Source: Methylobacterium isbiliense (lineage in GTDB: Bacteria; Pseudomonadota; Alphaproteobacteria; Rhizobiales; Beijerinckiaceae). Taken from it: a stretch of DNA of 46,522 nucleotides. This document shows positions 1 through 6,485 of the stretch, piece by piece. A program made the translations under genes and the position numbers. The first letter of the stretch is position 1, and every line of letters starts with the position of its first letter. Below the pieces are notes generated by a model that saw only the letters and a program-made list of their open reading frames with translations, was not told where the DNA came from and searched no databases. The stretch spans positions 1 to 46,522 of the forward strand of contig NZ_BPQQ01000101.1 of the NCBI RefSeq assembly GCF_022179325.1, read 5' to 3'.

Positions 1-44
1 ACACGACACGCCGCGGCCCGGCTCCGGGCCGCGGCGTGTCGTGT
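1..44. terminator. Perfect 20-bp stem hairpin, probable terminator
   Basis: Bases 1-20 and 25-44 are exact reverse complements around a GCTC loop. The hairpin lies 12 bases beyond the stop of the small minus-strand gene that ends at 57, so it probably terminates that transcript and perhaps one entering from the left. There is no long T tract, which is usual for GC-rich terminators. Confidence 0.7.
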
Positions 45-56
45 CCGACGTGGGCG

Positions 57-251
57 TCAGTGCCGCCGGGGGCGGCTGCGCGTCTCGCGCAGTTCGCGGG
101 CGGCGCGGGTGGCGTGGCGGGGGCTGCGGAACACGAGCCCCTCCAGGCGGTAGAAGTCCGGATGGGCGGCGAAGAACCGGTAGCCCCGGTCCTCCGGGAC
201 GACGATGCCGGCGGAGGTCTCGTCGACCTCGACGATGCGGGCTGACTGCAT
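57..251 (-). CDS. Small conserved-type hypothetical protein (64 aa)
   Basis: I do not recognise the family. The reading frame extends further upstream, but the translation becomes Arg/Pro-rich and shadow-like there, so the ATG at 251 (MQSARIVEVD) is taken as the start. The product has a compact, protein-like composition (VVPEDRGYRFFAAHPDFYRLEG) and then a basic tail ending RSRPRRH. It has no signal peptide or membrane segment. The RFFAAHPDF-type segment resembles small uncharacterised rhizobial proteins, but this is recollection only. A strong hairpin follows the stop. The neighbouring cupin gene is divergent. Confidence 0.6.
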   Translation of the reverse strand: MQSARIVEVDETSAGIVVPEDRGYRFFAAHPDFYRLEGLVFRSPRHATRAARELRETRSRPRRH

Positions 252-743
252 GGCGTGCCTGATCCTCTGGGCCGCCGTGCGGGGCAGGCGGCCGGGTGCG
301 TTCGAACGGGGATGTCGGGAAGGGGTCAGCAGCCGGCGCGACAGCAGTCGCGCACGCTCACGGCCATTCGCCGGGCCTGACGGACTCGTCGGGGGTTGGG
401 CTGCATCGCAGCATCTCCGGTGACGCAGGAGGCCGGAACCGTGGGGCCGGCATCGCGGGGGGCGCCCGCCGCGGCCGAGCCGTGATCGGGGCCAGGACAG
501 GATCGGGGCAGCCCCGGTCCCTGTCAACCGGAATGTTCTTTCTATAGAACAGTTTGAGAGAGAAGGTCGGCCTCCGCCCCCGCCTTGCGGCGGAAGGATT
601 GCTGCGTTCGTCGCGATCGCGCCGGCCGAGCTCCGCCGTTGCCGTCGAAATCGTTCTCTTTACCGAACGAGGCGGCGCCTCCCCCTGGCGCGCCGCTCCG
701 GGCTGACGCAGAATGCCTGGACGGCTTCGGGGGAGGGCAGGGC
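252..743. other. Divergent intergenic region, no convincing gene
   Basis: This 492-base gap lies between two divergent genes. Open frames here are Arg/Gly/Pro-rich and look like GC-driven shadows. The only AT-richer patch is around 530-560. It contains the palindrome described separately and may be the promoter area for the cupin gene. Confidence 0.6.
534..551. promoter_or_regulatory. TGTTCT-N6-AGAACA palindrome, possible operator
   Basis: There are two exact 6-base arms (534-539 and 546-551) around the AT-rich spacer TTCTAT, in the most AT-rich part of the divergent region. The symmetry fits a dimeric repressor site. The alphaproteobacterial LexA box is a direct repeat (GTTC-N7-GTTC), so this is not that box. 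No regulator is assigned. Confidence 0.3.
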
Positions 744-1247
744 ATGTCGGGCGAGGCGCACGATCATCCGCACGGGCACGACGACGAGGCCCCGCGCTGG
801 AAGCACGACGGGGTCCGGGTCATCACCGGCGACCGGCTCGATCCCAACACGGCCCAGACGCCGGGGATGTTCCGGCAGGCGGCGATCAACCATGCGCGGG
901 TCGGCGCGCAGAAGATCTGGGCCGGGACGGTGGCGATCCAGCCCGACGCGAAGACCGGGGTGCATCATCACGGCCCCCTGGAGAGCGTGATCTACGTGGT
1001 GCGCGGGCGGGCGCGCATGCGCTGGGGCGAGCGGCTGGAATTCACCGCCGAGGCGGGACCGGGGGATTTCATCTACGTGCCGCCCTACGTGCCGCATCAG
1101 GAGATCAACGCCTCGCCGGACGAGCCGCTCGAATGCGTGCTGGTGCGCTCGGACAACGAGGCCGTGGTGGTCAACCTGCCGCATGTCGAGCCGGTCGAGC
1201 CGCCCGAGACGGTCTACTGGATCGATCCCATCCACCGTCATCCGTGA
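744..1247 (+). CDS. Cupin-domain protein (167 aa)
   Basis: This is a single-domain cupin of the RmlC-like jelly-roll fold. Cupin motif 1 is seen as the HHH cluster with a downstream Glu (GVHHHGPLESVIYVVRG). Motif 2 is seen as PGDFIYVPPYVPHQE, so the usual metal-binding His/Glu set is present. The N-terminus is His-rich (EAHDHPHGHDDE), which could also bind metal. The open frame continues upstream, but the ATG at 744 is preceded by a clear GGGAGGGCAGGGC ribosome-binding region and begins the sensible sequence MSGEAHDH. The protein is cytosolic, with no signal peptide. The substrate cannot be told from sequence: cupins of this size include dioxygenases, isomerases and binding proteins. Confidence 0.85.
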   Translation: MSGEAHDHPHGHDDEAPRWKHDGVRVITGDRLDPNTAQTPGMFRQAAINHARVGAQKIWAGTVAIQPDAKTGVHHHGPLESVIYVVRGRARMRWGERLEFTAEAGPGDFIYVPPYVPHQEINASPDEPLECVLVRSDNEAVVVNLPHVEPVEPPETVYWIDPIHRHP

Positions 1248-1384
1248 CGGTCCAACGGGCCCGAGGTGTGTCCCGTCTGCCAGTCAATTTCAATTGATAA
1301 CGAATCCTGCCCCGCGCCGGACCAGGTTAACACTTCGTTTACCGCGCGGCGCGACCCTAACGGTCATCAACCCTCAGGTGCGCC

Positions 1385-1744
1385 ATGGTGCAGACGAAGC
1401 CCGGATCCCAGACGATCGACGAGACCGACTGCCCCGTTCCGCTGGCCACGCTGGGTGCGCTCTACCGCGGCGATGCCGAGACGATCGACACGATCGTCGC
1501 CGGCATCCCGGACCGCACCCGGGCGCGGCTCGCGGCCTATCTGTATGGCAAGAGCCACACCCACGAGATCGGCCTGCGCGTCGCCGCCACCTGTGCGGAG
1601 ACGGATCTGGTGCAGGTCGCGGGCGTGGCCGGGGCGGTGCTCTACGCCCAGTCGCGCAGCCGGCCCCCGCGTCCGGCCGAACGCATCAGCCCCACCGGGC
1701 GTCGCATCAGCCTCGCCGGCTCGACGCGCAGCCGTCACGCCTGA
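1385..1744 (+). CDS. Hypothetical protein (119 aa)
   Basis: I do not recognise the family. The protein is soluble, with a helical middle section (RTRARLAAYLYGKSHTHEIG, then RVAATCAETDLVQVAGVAG) and a basic Ser/Arg/Pro-rich tail. There is no signal peptide. The ATG at 1385 follows a weak CAGGTG ribosome-binding sequence. The AT-richer stretch at 1285-1345 upstream is a plausible promoter area. The gene converges with the secreted cupin gene and only 6 bases separate them. Confidence 0.7.
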   Translation: MVQTKPGSQTIDETDCPVPLATLGALYRGDAETIDTIVAGIPDRTRARLAAYLYGKSHTHEIGLRVAATCAETDLVQVAGVAGAVLYAQSRSRPPRPAERISPTGRRISLAGSTRSRHA

Positions 1745-1750
1745 GCGCCC

Positions 1751-2152
1751 TCAGGCGGGTGAGGCGAGCGGCTTGTCCTTCTCCACCGTGTAGGTGATGG
1801 CGAGCTTGGTGGTCGCGGAGCCGTTGCGCGCGGCATGGATGGCGCCCGTCGGAACGAGGTAGCCCTCGCCCGCCTTGACGGTGCGGTCCGGCAGGCCGTC
1901 GACGCTCAGGTCGAGCGACCCTTCCGTGACGATGGCGGATTCGACGCCCGGATGCGTGTGCCGCGCGATTACGGCGCCCGGCGCCACCTCCACGGCGGCG
2001 AGGATCGACACGAACTTGCCGTCGGGCAGGTCGGCCCTGCCGAGGATGGTGCGGGTGATGCCGCCGGTCTGCTGGGCCGAAACGGTGGTGGCGGCCGAGC
2101 CGGCCGTGAGCGTGCACAGCACGCACCCCGCGAAACCGCGCCTCGTCAGCAT
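1751..2152 (-). CDS. Exported cupin protein (133 aa)
   Basis: The N-terminus (MLTRRGFAGCVLCTLTAGSA) is a signal peptide. The RRGFAG motif suggests possible Tat export, and cleavage is likely near the VSA-Q site at about residue 26. The mature part is one cupin domain. Motif 1 is VIARHTHPGVESAIVTEGSL, with His, His and Glu ligands. Motif 2 is AGEGYLVPTGAIHAARNG. The protein is probably periplasmic. The ATG at 2152 has a strong GGGGGGAG ribosome-binding site. Such small exported cupins are common in alphaproteobacteria and mostly uncharacterised, so no substrate is assigned. Confidence 0.85.
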   Translation of the reverse strand: MLTRRGFAGCVLCTLTAGSAATTVSAQQTGGITRTILGRADLPDGKFVSILAAVEVAPGAVIARHTHPGVESAIVTEGSLDLSVDGLPDRTVKAGEGYLVPTGAIHAARNGSATTKLAITYTVEKDKPLASPA

Positions 2153-2286
2153 GCGCTCCCCCCCTGTCTTTGGGAGAGCTTAGCCGTTCTCAAGGCGCGA
2201 TCAAGATGGTGCGGGTCCCCGGACAGAACAAAGGCGGGCCGGCACCGCGTGCCGCCCGCCTCGGTCAGGGCGATCGCTCGCCGCGG

Positions 2287-2514
2287 TCAGTGCGCTTCGC
2301 GCAGGGCCACCGCGTTCGGCGCGACGCCGAAGCGCTCGGCCAAGTGCCAGCGCAGCTCGCGCGACGAATGGTAGCCGTAGCTCCTGTCGATGAGATGGCT
2401 TACGTCGGTCGGGCCTTCGCCCGCTCCGAAGCGGCTGATCTGGTCGACATGAAAGGTGACGCCGTCGTTGAAGACGGTCGGGGCGCCGGAGCGCCGGGTA
2501 AACTCGAACAACAT
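2287..2514 (-). CDS. Small hypothetical protein (75 aa)
   Basis: I do not recognise the family. The ATG at 2514 (MLFEFTRRSG) is preceded by an A/G-rich AGAAGAAAAGG ribosome-binding region, so the longer upstream extension is rejected. The middle of the protein (TFHVDQISRFGAGEG) is followed by a helical C-terminal half (ELRWHLAERFGVAPNAVALREAH). It is soluble and has no signal. It lies downstream of cspA on the same strand, separated from it by about 300 bases that include the tandem palindromes. Confidence 0.6.
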   Translation of the reverse strand: MLFEFTRRSGAPTVFNDGVTFHVDQISRFGAGEGPTDVSHLIDRSYGYHSSRELRWHLAERFGVAPNAVALREAH

Positions 2515-2648
2515 GCCTTTTCTTCTATCCTTGCGACGCTCCACGTGTAGGGCGCGTCTGTGACGTTTTGATGCGGAGGCCGGATGCGCCGGTCCTCCCG
2601 TGCGGTCCCCACAACCGTTGCCGCAGCCCACGGTTCCCGCCTTGTGCC

Positions 2649-2733
2649 GGAGGCATCGGTGATGCCTCCCGATCATGCCAGAAGGCATCATGGACGCCTC
2701 CCAAGCAAGCCAGGAGGCATCGCGGATGCCTCC
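2649..2733. repeat. Three tandem palindromes (GGAGGCATC...GATGCCTCC)
   Basis: The same inverted repeat occurs three times at a spacing of about 32 bases. Copies 1 (2649-2669, spacer GGT) and 3 (2713-2733, spacer GCG) have exact 9-base arms. Copy 2 (2680-2701) is degenerate. The array lies between cspA and the next minus-strand gene. It could form alternative hairpins in the cspA 3' transcript or bind a dimeric protein. Confidence 0.75.
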
Positions 2734-2830
2734 CGGTGGGGTCTTCGATCGGCCGCCTCGTGCGGGAGACGGCGTCGACATCGAAGCTCAGTCGACGGCC
2801 CGGTGCCGCGGCATTCCGGGCCGTGGGCGG

Positions 2831-3040
2831 TCACGCCGCCTGAAGGTTTCCGGCCGAGGTCTTGCCGCTGCGCTTGTCGGTCTGCAGCTCGTAGGAGATC
2901 TTCTGACCTTCCACGAGGCCGCGCAGTCCAGCCCGCTCCACCGCCGAGATGTGGACGAACACGTCCTTGCCGCCATCATCCGGCTGAATGAAGCCGTAGC
3001 CCTTCTGGTCGTTAAACCACTTGACAGTACCAGTATTCAA
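2831..3040 (-). CDS. cspA: Cold-shock domain protein
   Basis: This is a single cold-shock domain of 69 residues, the normal length for the family, which binds single-stranded RNA and DNA as a chaperone. Both nucleic-acid-binding motifs are present: RNP1 as KGYGFIQ near residue 13 and RNP2 as VFVHIS near residue 27. The N-terminus NTGTVKWFNDQKGYGF is canonical. The start codon is TTG rather than ATG: the base triplet at 3040-3038 reads TTG, with GAGGA about nine bases upstream. Rare starts may lower the translation rate. A roughly 200-base upstream gap could hold a structured 5' leader, as in many csp genes, but I cannot show one. Confidence 0.92.
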   Translation of the reverse strand: MNTGTVKWFNDQKGYGFIQPDDGGKDVFVHISAVERAGLRGLVEGQKISYELQTDKRSGKTSAGNLQAA

Positions 3041-3244
3041 AAGCGTAGTCCTCGTCTCATGCAGAAAATCCCCGGCCGAAGCGGCCTGGCGGGCCGGGTG
3101 GCGCGTCAGAGACTGCGGTTGGGGATCGGGCGACCCGGAGTGCTGCGGCGCCTGAGGCGCGTGAGGCCGGGTCCTGCCGCCTCACTCCATGTAGGGTCGG
3201 TATGCGGCCGCAACAAGGCCGTGTGACCGCTGGCCCGCCTGGGA

Positions 3245-3451
3245 TCAGGGATTGGTGCGGCCGCGCTGGTCGGGATCGACCCCGCCCTCGCGCGTGACGT
3301 CGTTCGCCACATCACCCTCGATGGTGTTGGCACCCTCGATATCCGCGGGATCGCCGCCTGAGCGGGTCATGCCCTTGCTGGTGCCGATCCCGGGATTGCC
3401 CTTCAGGTCGGCGTCGGTCGGCGTGGTGGTCTTCGGCTGCTTCGAACTCAT
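3245..3451 (-). CDS. Small hydrophilic protein (68 aa), probably disordered
   Basis: The protein is rich in Gly, Asp, Thr and Lys (for example SSKQPKTTTPTDADLKGNPG) and has no hydrophobic core or signal peptide. This suggests an intrinsically disordered stress-type protein. The ATG at 3451 follows GAGAGG. It forms a minus-strand run with the DUF6496 gene and cspA. The family is not named, and a function is not claimed. Confidence 0.65.
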   Translation of the reverse strand: MSSKQPKTTTPTDADLKGNPGIGTSKGMTRSGGDPADIEGANTIEGDVANDVTREGGVDPDQRGRTNP

Positions 3452-3502
3452 GCACTGCGCCTCTCACGACAGATCCACCGGCGATGGGCCGGGTGAGCTC
3501 CC

Positions 3503-3823
3503 TCAACGGTTGAGCGCCTGCTCCAGTTCTCCCCGGCTCATGCGGGAGCGGCCCGGGATGTTGCGGCGCTTCGCCTCCGCGTAGAGCGTCGCGCGCGTGG
3601 CCTCCGCACGGGTCTCGCGCTCCTTGGCGCGGGTGCGGCGGAAGGTGGCGCGGTTCTGCGCGGGCGTCTCCTGGTTCGAGGCGCCGGCCTCGCGCAGCGC
3701 GATGGCGATCGCCTGCTTCGGGTTCTGCACGGGCGCGCCGTTGCGCTGGTCGAGATCGCCTTCCTTGTAGGCGTGCATCACGCGGGCGATCGTGGCTTTC
3801 TGCGCGTCGGTGGTACGGGCCAT
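3503..3823 (-). CDS. DUF6496-type protein with helix-extension-helix tail (106 aa)
   Basis: The N-terminal half (IARVMHAYKEGDL, then NPKQAIAIALREAG near residues 35-48) matches what I know of the DUF6496 family. That family is common in rhizobia and has no assigned function. The C-terminal part (LYAEAKRRNIPGRSRMSRGE near residues 80-99) resembles the short Rho-N/SAP-like nucleic-acid-binding element found at the end of bacterial Ku proteins. The middle is highly basic. The ATG at 3823 starts a sensible protein, whereas the longer frame upstream is a shadow of the next gene. A DNA- or RNA-associated role is an inference. Confidence 0.75.
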   Translation of the reverse strand: MARTTDAQKATIARVMHAYKEGDLDQRNGAPVQNPKQAIAIALREAGASNQETPAQNRATFRRTRAKERETRAEATRATLYAEAKRRNIPGRSRMSRGELEQALNR

Positions 3824-3979
3824 GACCCTCTCCGGGCGTGTGGGCGCGGTCCTGGTGAGCGCCTCTCTCGTCCCGTCAACGCGCCGATGCGCGGACTGTT
3901 CGGGTGCCATACGCAACCTTGCCTGTCGCATCCGTGCCTCTCTCCCCATATAGGAGCCAAGAACAGACGGTCGGATTGC

Positions 3980-4366
3980 ATGGCGGGTATCTCGGTCTCC
4001 CTCGAAGGCGGCAACATCCAGCTCTCGTTCCAGAAGGACGATCAGGCGACCGCGGTGGTGATGGACGCCCGGGCGGCGCGTGCGCTGGTGCGCGCGGTCG
4101 GTCAGTTGCTCACGGCCATCGACGAGGGCGAGGAGCCGGAGGCGGACGATTTCGACGAGGAGAGCGTCGCCATGCTGGACGTGACCTCCTCGGTGATCGA
4201 GGTGGGCACCGACGAGAGCGGGCAGGCGGTGGTCGCCCTGCAGGCCGGGGCGCTGCCGCCCTTCCAGCTGCGCCTCACCGACGAGGAGGCGCGCCACGTC
4301 GCCACCAGCCTCAACCAGATCCTGAGCGCGCCGCGCGACGTGCGCACGTCGCACGGCGGCCATTGA
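3980..4366 (+). CDS. Hypothetical acidic protein (128 aa)
   Basis: I do not recognise the family. The protein starts MAGISVSLEGGNIQLSF and has a strongly acidic middle (DEGEEPEADDFDEES near residues 49-63). Two beta-rich segments flank a helix, and the C-terminus is Arg/His. There is no signal peptide. The ATG at 3980 is chosen because the upstream extension overlaps the promoter area of the divergent DUF6496 gene and reads as shadow. The ribosome-binding site is weak (AGGAGCC lies well upstream). Confidence 0.65.
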   Translation: MAGISVSLEGGNIQLSFQKDDQATAVVMDARAARALVRAVGQLLTAIDEGEEPEADDFDEESVAMLDVTSSVIEVGTDESGQAVVALQAGALPPFQLRLTDEEARHVATSLNQILSAPRDVRTSHGGH

Positions 4367-4421
4367 CGCGCCTCATGCCGGCGGTCGTTGCCGATGACCG
4401 CCGGTTCGGTTCTCGATGTTT

Positions 4422-4442
4422 CGTCAGATCTTCGATCTGGCG
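4422..4442. terminator. Hairpin between convergent genes
   Basis: The inverted repeat CGTCAGATC-TTC-GATCTGGCG has a 9-base stem with one mismatch and a three-base loop. It sits in the short gap between the convergent genes ending at 4366 and 4499. It could terminate transcription from either side. Confidence 0.45.
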
Positions 4443-4498
4443 TCAAGCAATCGAGATGCCTCGACGGCCCGATGCGTTAGCATCTTGGGCCATTGATA

Positions 4499-4720
4499 TC
4501 AGAAGCGCGTTCCGGGGTCCGTCGGTCCGCCCGGCAGGTAGTCGGGCTCGGAACCGGGGCCCTTGGGGTCGGTGACGCCCGGATCGTTCACCGGATAGGG
4601 CGTGCGCGGCCCGGTCGGGCCGGTATCGGGCAGGTCGTCGGGCCCCGGGGGAGGGGGGACGTCGCCCGGGATGATGCCGCCCGGGTTCGGGTCGGAATGG
4701 GGCATGCCGGGATTGGCCAT
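4499..4720 (-). CDS. Pro/Gly-rich small protein (73 aa)
   Basis: About half of the residues are Pro, Gly or Asp (for example GDVPPPPGPDDLPDTGPTGP), so the chain is almost certainly unstructured. There is no signal peptide. The ATG at 4720 has a strong GAGAGGAGG ribosome-binding site eight bases upstream, which supports real translation. It is divergent from the DJ-1/PfpI gene. The function is unknown. Confidence 0.6.
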   Translation of the reverse strand: MANPGMPHSDPNPGGIIPGDVPPPPGPDDLPDTGPTGPRTPYPVNDPGVTDPKGPGSEPDYLPGGPTDPGTRF

Positions 4721-4842
4721 GCTCGTGCCTCCTCTCGGTACGGGCTGTGCGGGTCAACCGGACCGCGCCGGAGCGGTTCCGCGCGGGAACCGCCGCGGAG
4801 GTGCCCGGTTGGCCCCGGAACCCGGCAGCGCGGAGACTCCCC

Positions 4843-5415
4843 ATGCCCGACATCAAGGCGGCGAAGATCCTCATCATGGCCACCGACGGCTTCGAGCAGT
4901 CGGAGCTTGAGGTGCCGAAGGCCAAGCTCGCCGAGGCCGGCGCCCAGGTGACGGTCGCGGCCCCCCGGTCGCGGCAGACGCCCGCCTCCATCCGCGGCTG
5001 GGACCAGACGGATTGGGGCCGTCTGGTGCCGGTCGATGCCGACATCGAGAGCGTCGATCCGGCGGCCTACGACGCCCTCGTCCTGCCCGGCGGGCAGATC
5101 AATCCGGACAAGCTGCGGCTCGAACCGAAGGCCCTCGACGTGCTGCGCAGCTTCCTCGGCAGCGGGAAGGTCGTGGCGGCGATCTGCCACGCGCCCTGGC
5201 TGCTGGTCGAGGTCGGCGCCGCCAAGGGCCGCCGGATGACCTCCTACGCCTCGATCAAGACCGACGTGGTCAATGCCGGCGCCGACTGGCGCGACGAGGC
5301 GGTGGTCACCGACAAGGGCATCATCACCAGCCGCAACCCCGGCGACCTCGACGCCTTCTCGGCCAAGATCATCGAGGAGGTGACGGAGGGGCGTCACGAC
5401 GGCCGGGCAGCGTGA
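4843..5415 (+). CDS. DJ-1/PfpI family protein (190 aa)
   Basis: This is a class I glutamine-amidotransferase-like fold of normal length. The nucleophile elbow AAICHAPWLL places Cys115 next to His116, and Glu18 in TDGFEQSE completes the catalytic set of the PfpI group. The family includes intracellular proteases, glyoxalase III/deglycases and stress chaperones. The group resembling YhbO/PfpI (the IRGWDQTDWG segment with a following GGQINPDKLR) is usually linked to general stress resistance. The ATG at 4843 is chosen because the upstream extension is Arg/Gly-rich. The protein is cytosolic. The exact activity is not assigned. Confidence 0.9.
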   Translation: MPDIKAAKILIMATDGFEQSELEVPKAKLAEAGAQVTVAAPRSRQTPASIRGWDQTDWGRLVPVDADIESVDPAAYDALVLPGGQINPDKLRLEPKALDVLRSFLGSGKVVAAICHAPWLLVEVGAAKGRRMTSYASIKTDVVNAGADWRDEAVVTDKGIITSRNPGDLDAFSAKIIEEVTEGRHDGRAA

Positions 5416-5443
5416 CGCCCGTCCGACCGGCGGGCCGCCGCCG

Positions 5444-6325
5444 CTACAGCATGTGGTTGGCGGTCTCCCGGATGAATGCCGAGAGAGCGGGGTGCTCGCG
5501 TCCGCTGACGACGCACATCACGATCTCTACTGGGTCGAGGGCTTTCAGGGCGACACCCCCGATGTTCCCCAGCCGCTGAAGCCCGCCCACCTCGAGCTGG
5601 CTCTCGGCCAGGGCGGAGATCCCGATGCCCGCGAAGACGGCACTGCGGACGTGAGCGTAGCTCAGTCCCTCATAGGCGATGCGGTGGGGGATTTTCTGCT
5701 CGTCGAGCCGAGTCAACACATGCTGCCGATAGATGCAGCTCTCGTGGAACACCACGAGGGGAAGGGGACGGTCGTGGTCCCAACGGAAGCCCGGTCCAGC
5801 GGCCCAGACCAGGGGCTCGCGGCGCACCGTGATGCCCGGCGCTGGGCTCGCGTCGGTGACCAGCCGCTTGATGATGGCGACGTCGATGTCGCGCCGCTCC
5901 AGACGCCGTTCGAGATGAACCGAGAAATCTGACACGGCGCTCACGTCGCAATCCGGGTGCATGGCCTTGAACCGGGTCACGATGCGCAGGAGCCAAGTGA
6001 CGTCGATATCGTCCATGATGCCGATGCGGATCTTTCCCCGGACCGACGGCCTCTCCAGACTCGACCAGGCGTCCTCGACCGTCGCCAGGATCTTGCGCGC
6101 GAACGGCAGGAGCCGCGTGCCCGCCTCCGTCAATCCTTCGACATGGCCGCGCGTCCGCAGCACCAGCCGCACACCGAGGATGTCCTCGGCGGAACGGATC
6201 TGACGGGTGATCGCCGTCTGCGTGCGCATCTGCGAACGGGCGGCGCCGGTGAAGCTCTGCCGCTCCGCCACGGACACGAAGGCCCGGATCTGCTCCAAGG
6301 TGAGCCGTCGAAGATCTCCGGTCAT
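5444..6325 (-). CDS. LysR-family transcriptional regulator (293 aa)
   Basis: The N-terminal winged helix-turn-helix covers about residues 8-67 (LEQIRAFVSVAERQSFTGAA, then QTAITRQIRSAEDILGVRLV). The LysR effector domain follows (residues about 95-290, starting GKIRIGIMDDID). The length is normal for the family. The gene is divergent from the DRE-TIM enzyme gene with a 160-base AT-rich spacer containing palindromes, the classic LysR arrangement. It therefore probably controls the enzyme-transporter pair in response to a pathway metabolite. The ATG at 6325 begins MTGDLRRLTLEQ. Confidence 0.9.
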   Translation of the reverse strand: MTGDLRRLTLEQIRAFVSVAERQSFTGAARSQMRTQTAITRQIRSAEDILGVRLVLRTRGHVEGLTEAGTRLLPFARKILATVEDAWSSLERPSVRGKIRIGIMDDIDVTWLLRIVTRFKAMHPDCDVSAVSDFSVHLERRLERRDIDVAIIKRLVTDASPAPGITVRREPLVWAAGPGFRWDHDRPLPLVVFHESCIYRQHVLTRLDEQKIPHRIAYEGLSYAHVRSAVFAGIGISALAESQLEVGGLQRLGNIGGVALKALDPVEIVMCVVSGREHPALSAFIRETANHML

Positions 6326-6369
6326 GATGTGTTTCCCGCATTATCGTCGAACATTATTCATTTTATTCA

Positions 6370-6398
6370 TGGTGCAAAGCACAATAAGCCTTAGCTTA
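6370..6398. promoter_or_regulatory. Candidate LysR-type operator between divergent genes
   Basis: Two close palindromes lie in the AT-rich divergent spacer. GTGC-AAA-GCAC spans 6372-6382, flanked by T at 6370 and A at 6384. TAAGC-CTTA-GCTTA spans 6385-6398. Interrupted dyads of the T-Nx-A type near the target promoter are typical LysR sites. The assignment is positional inference. Confidence 0.45.
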
Positions 6399-6485
6399 CG
6401 GGAGGAGGTGCTTTTCCACAGCAAGGCTGGGATCATTCCCGGCGTCATGCCGCGTTGAATTATGTTTTCTGAAGGGATAGACGAT

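Noticed and set aside
534-551. LexA (SOS) box
   Set aside because: The alphaproteobacterial box is the direct repeat GTTC-N7-GTTC, whereas this site is an inverted repeat.
585-743. Longer start for the first cupin
   Set aside because: The extra 53 residues are Arg/Pro-rich, and a strong ribosome-binding region stands just before the ATG at 744.
2649-2733. CRISPR array
   Set aside because: There are only three imperfect units, the repeats themselves are palindromes, the spacers are about 10 bases and no cas genes are present.
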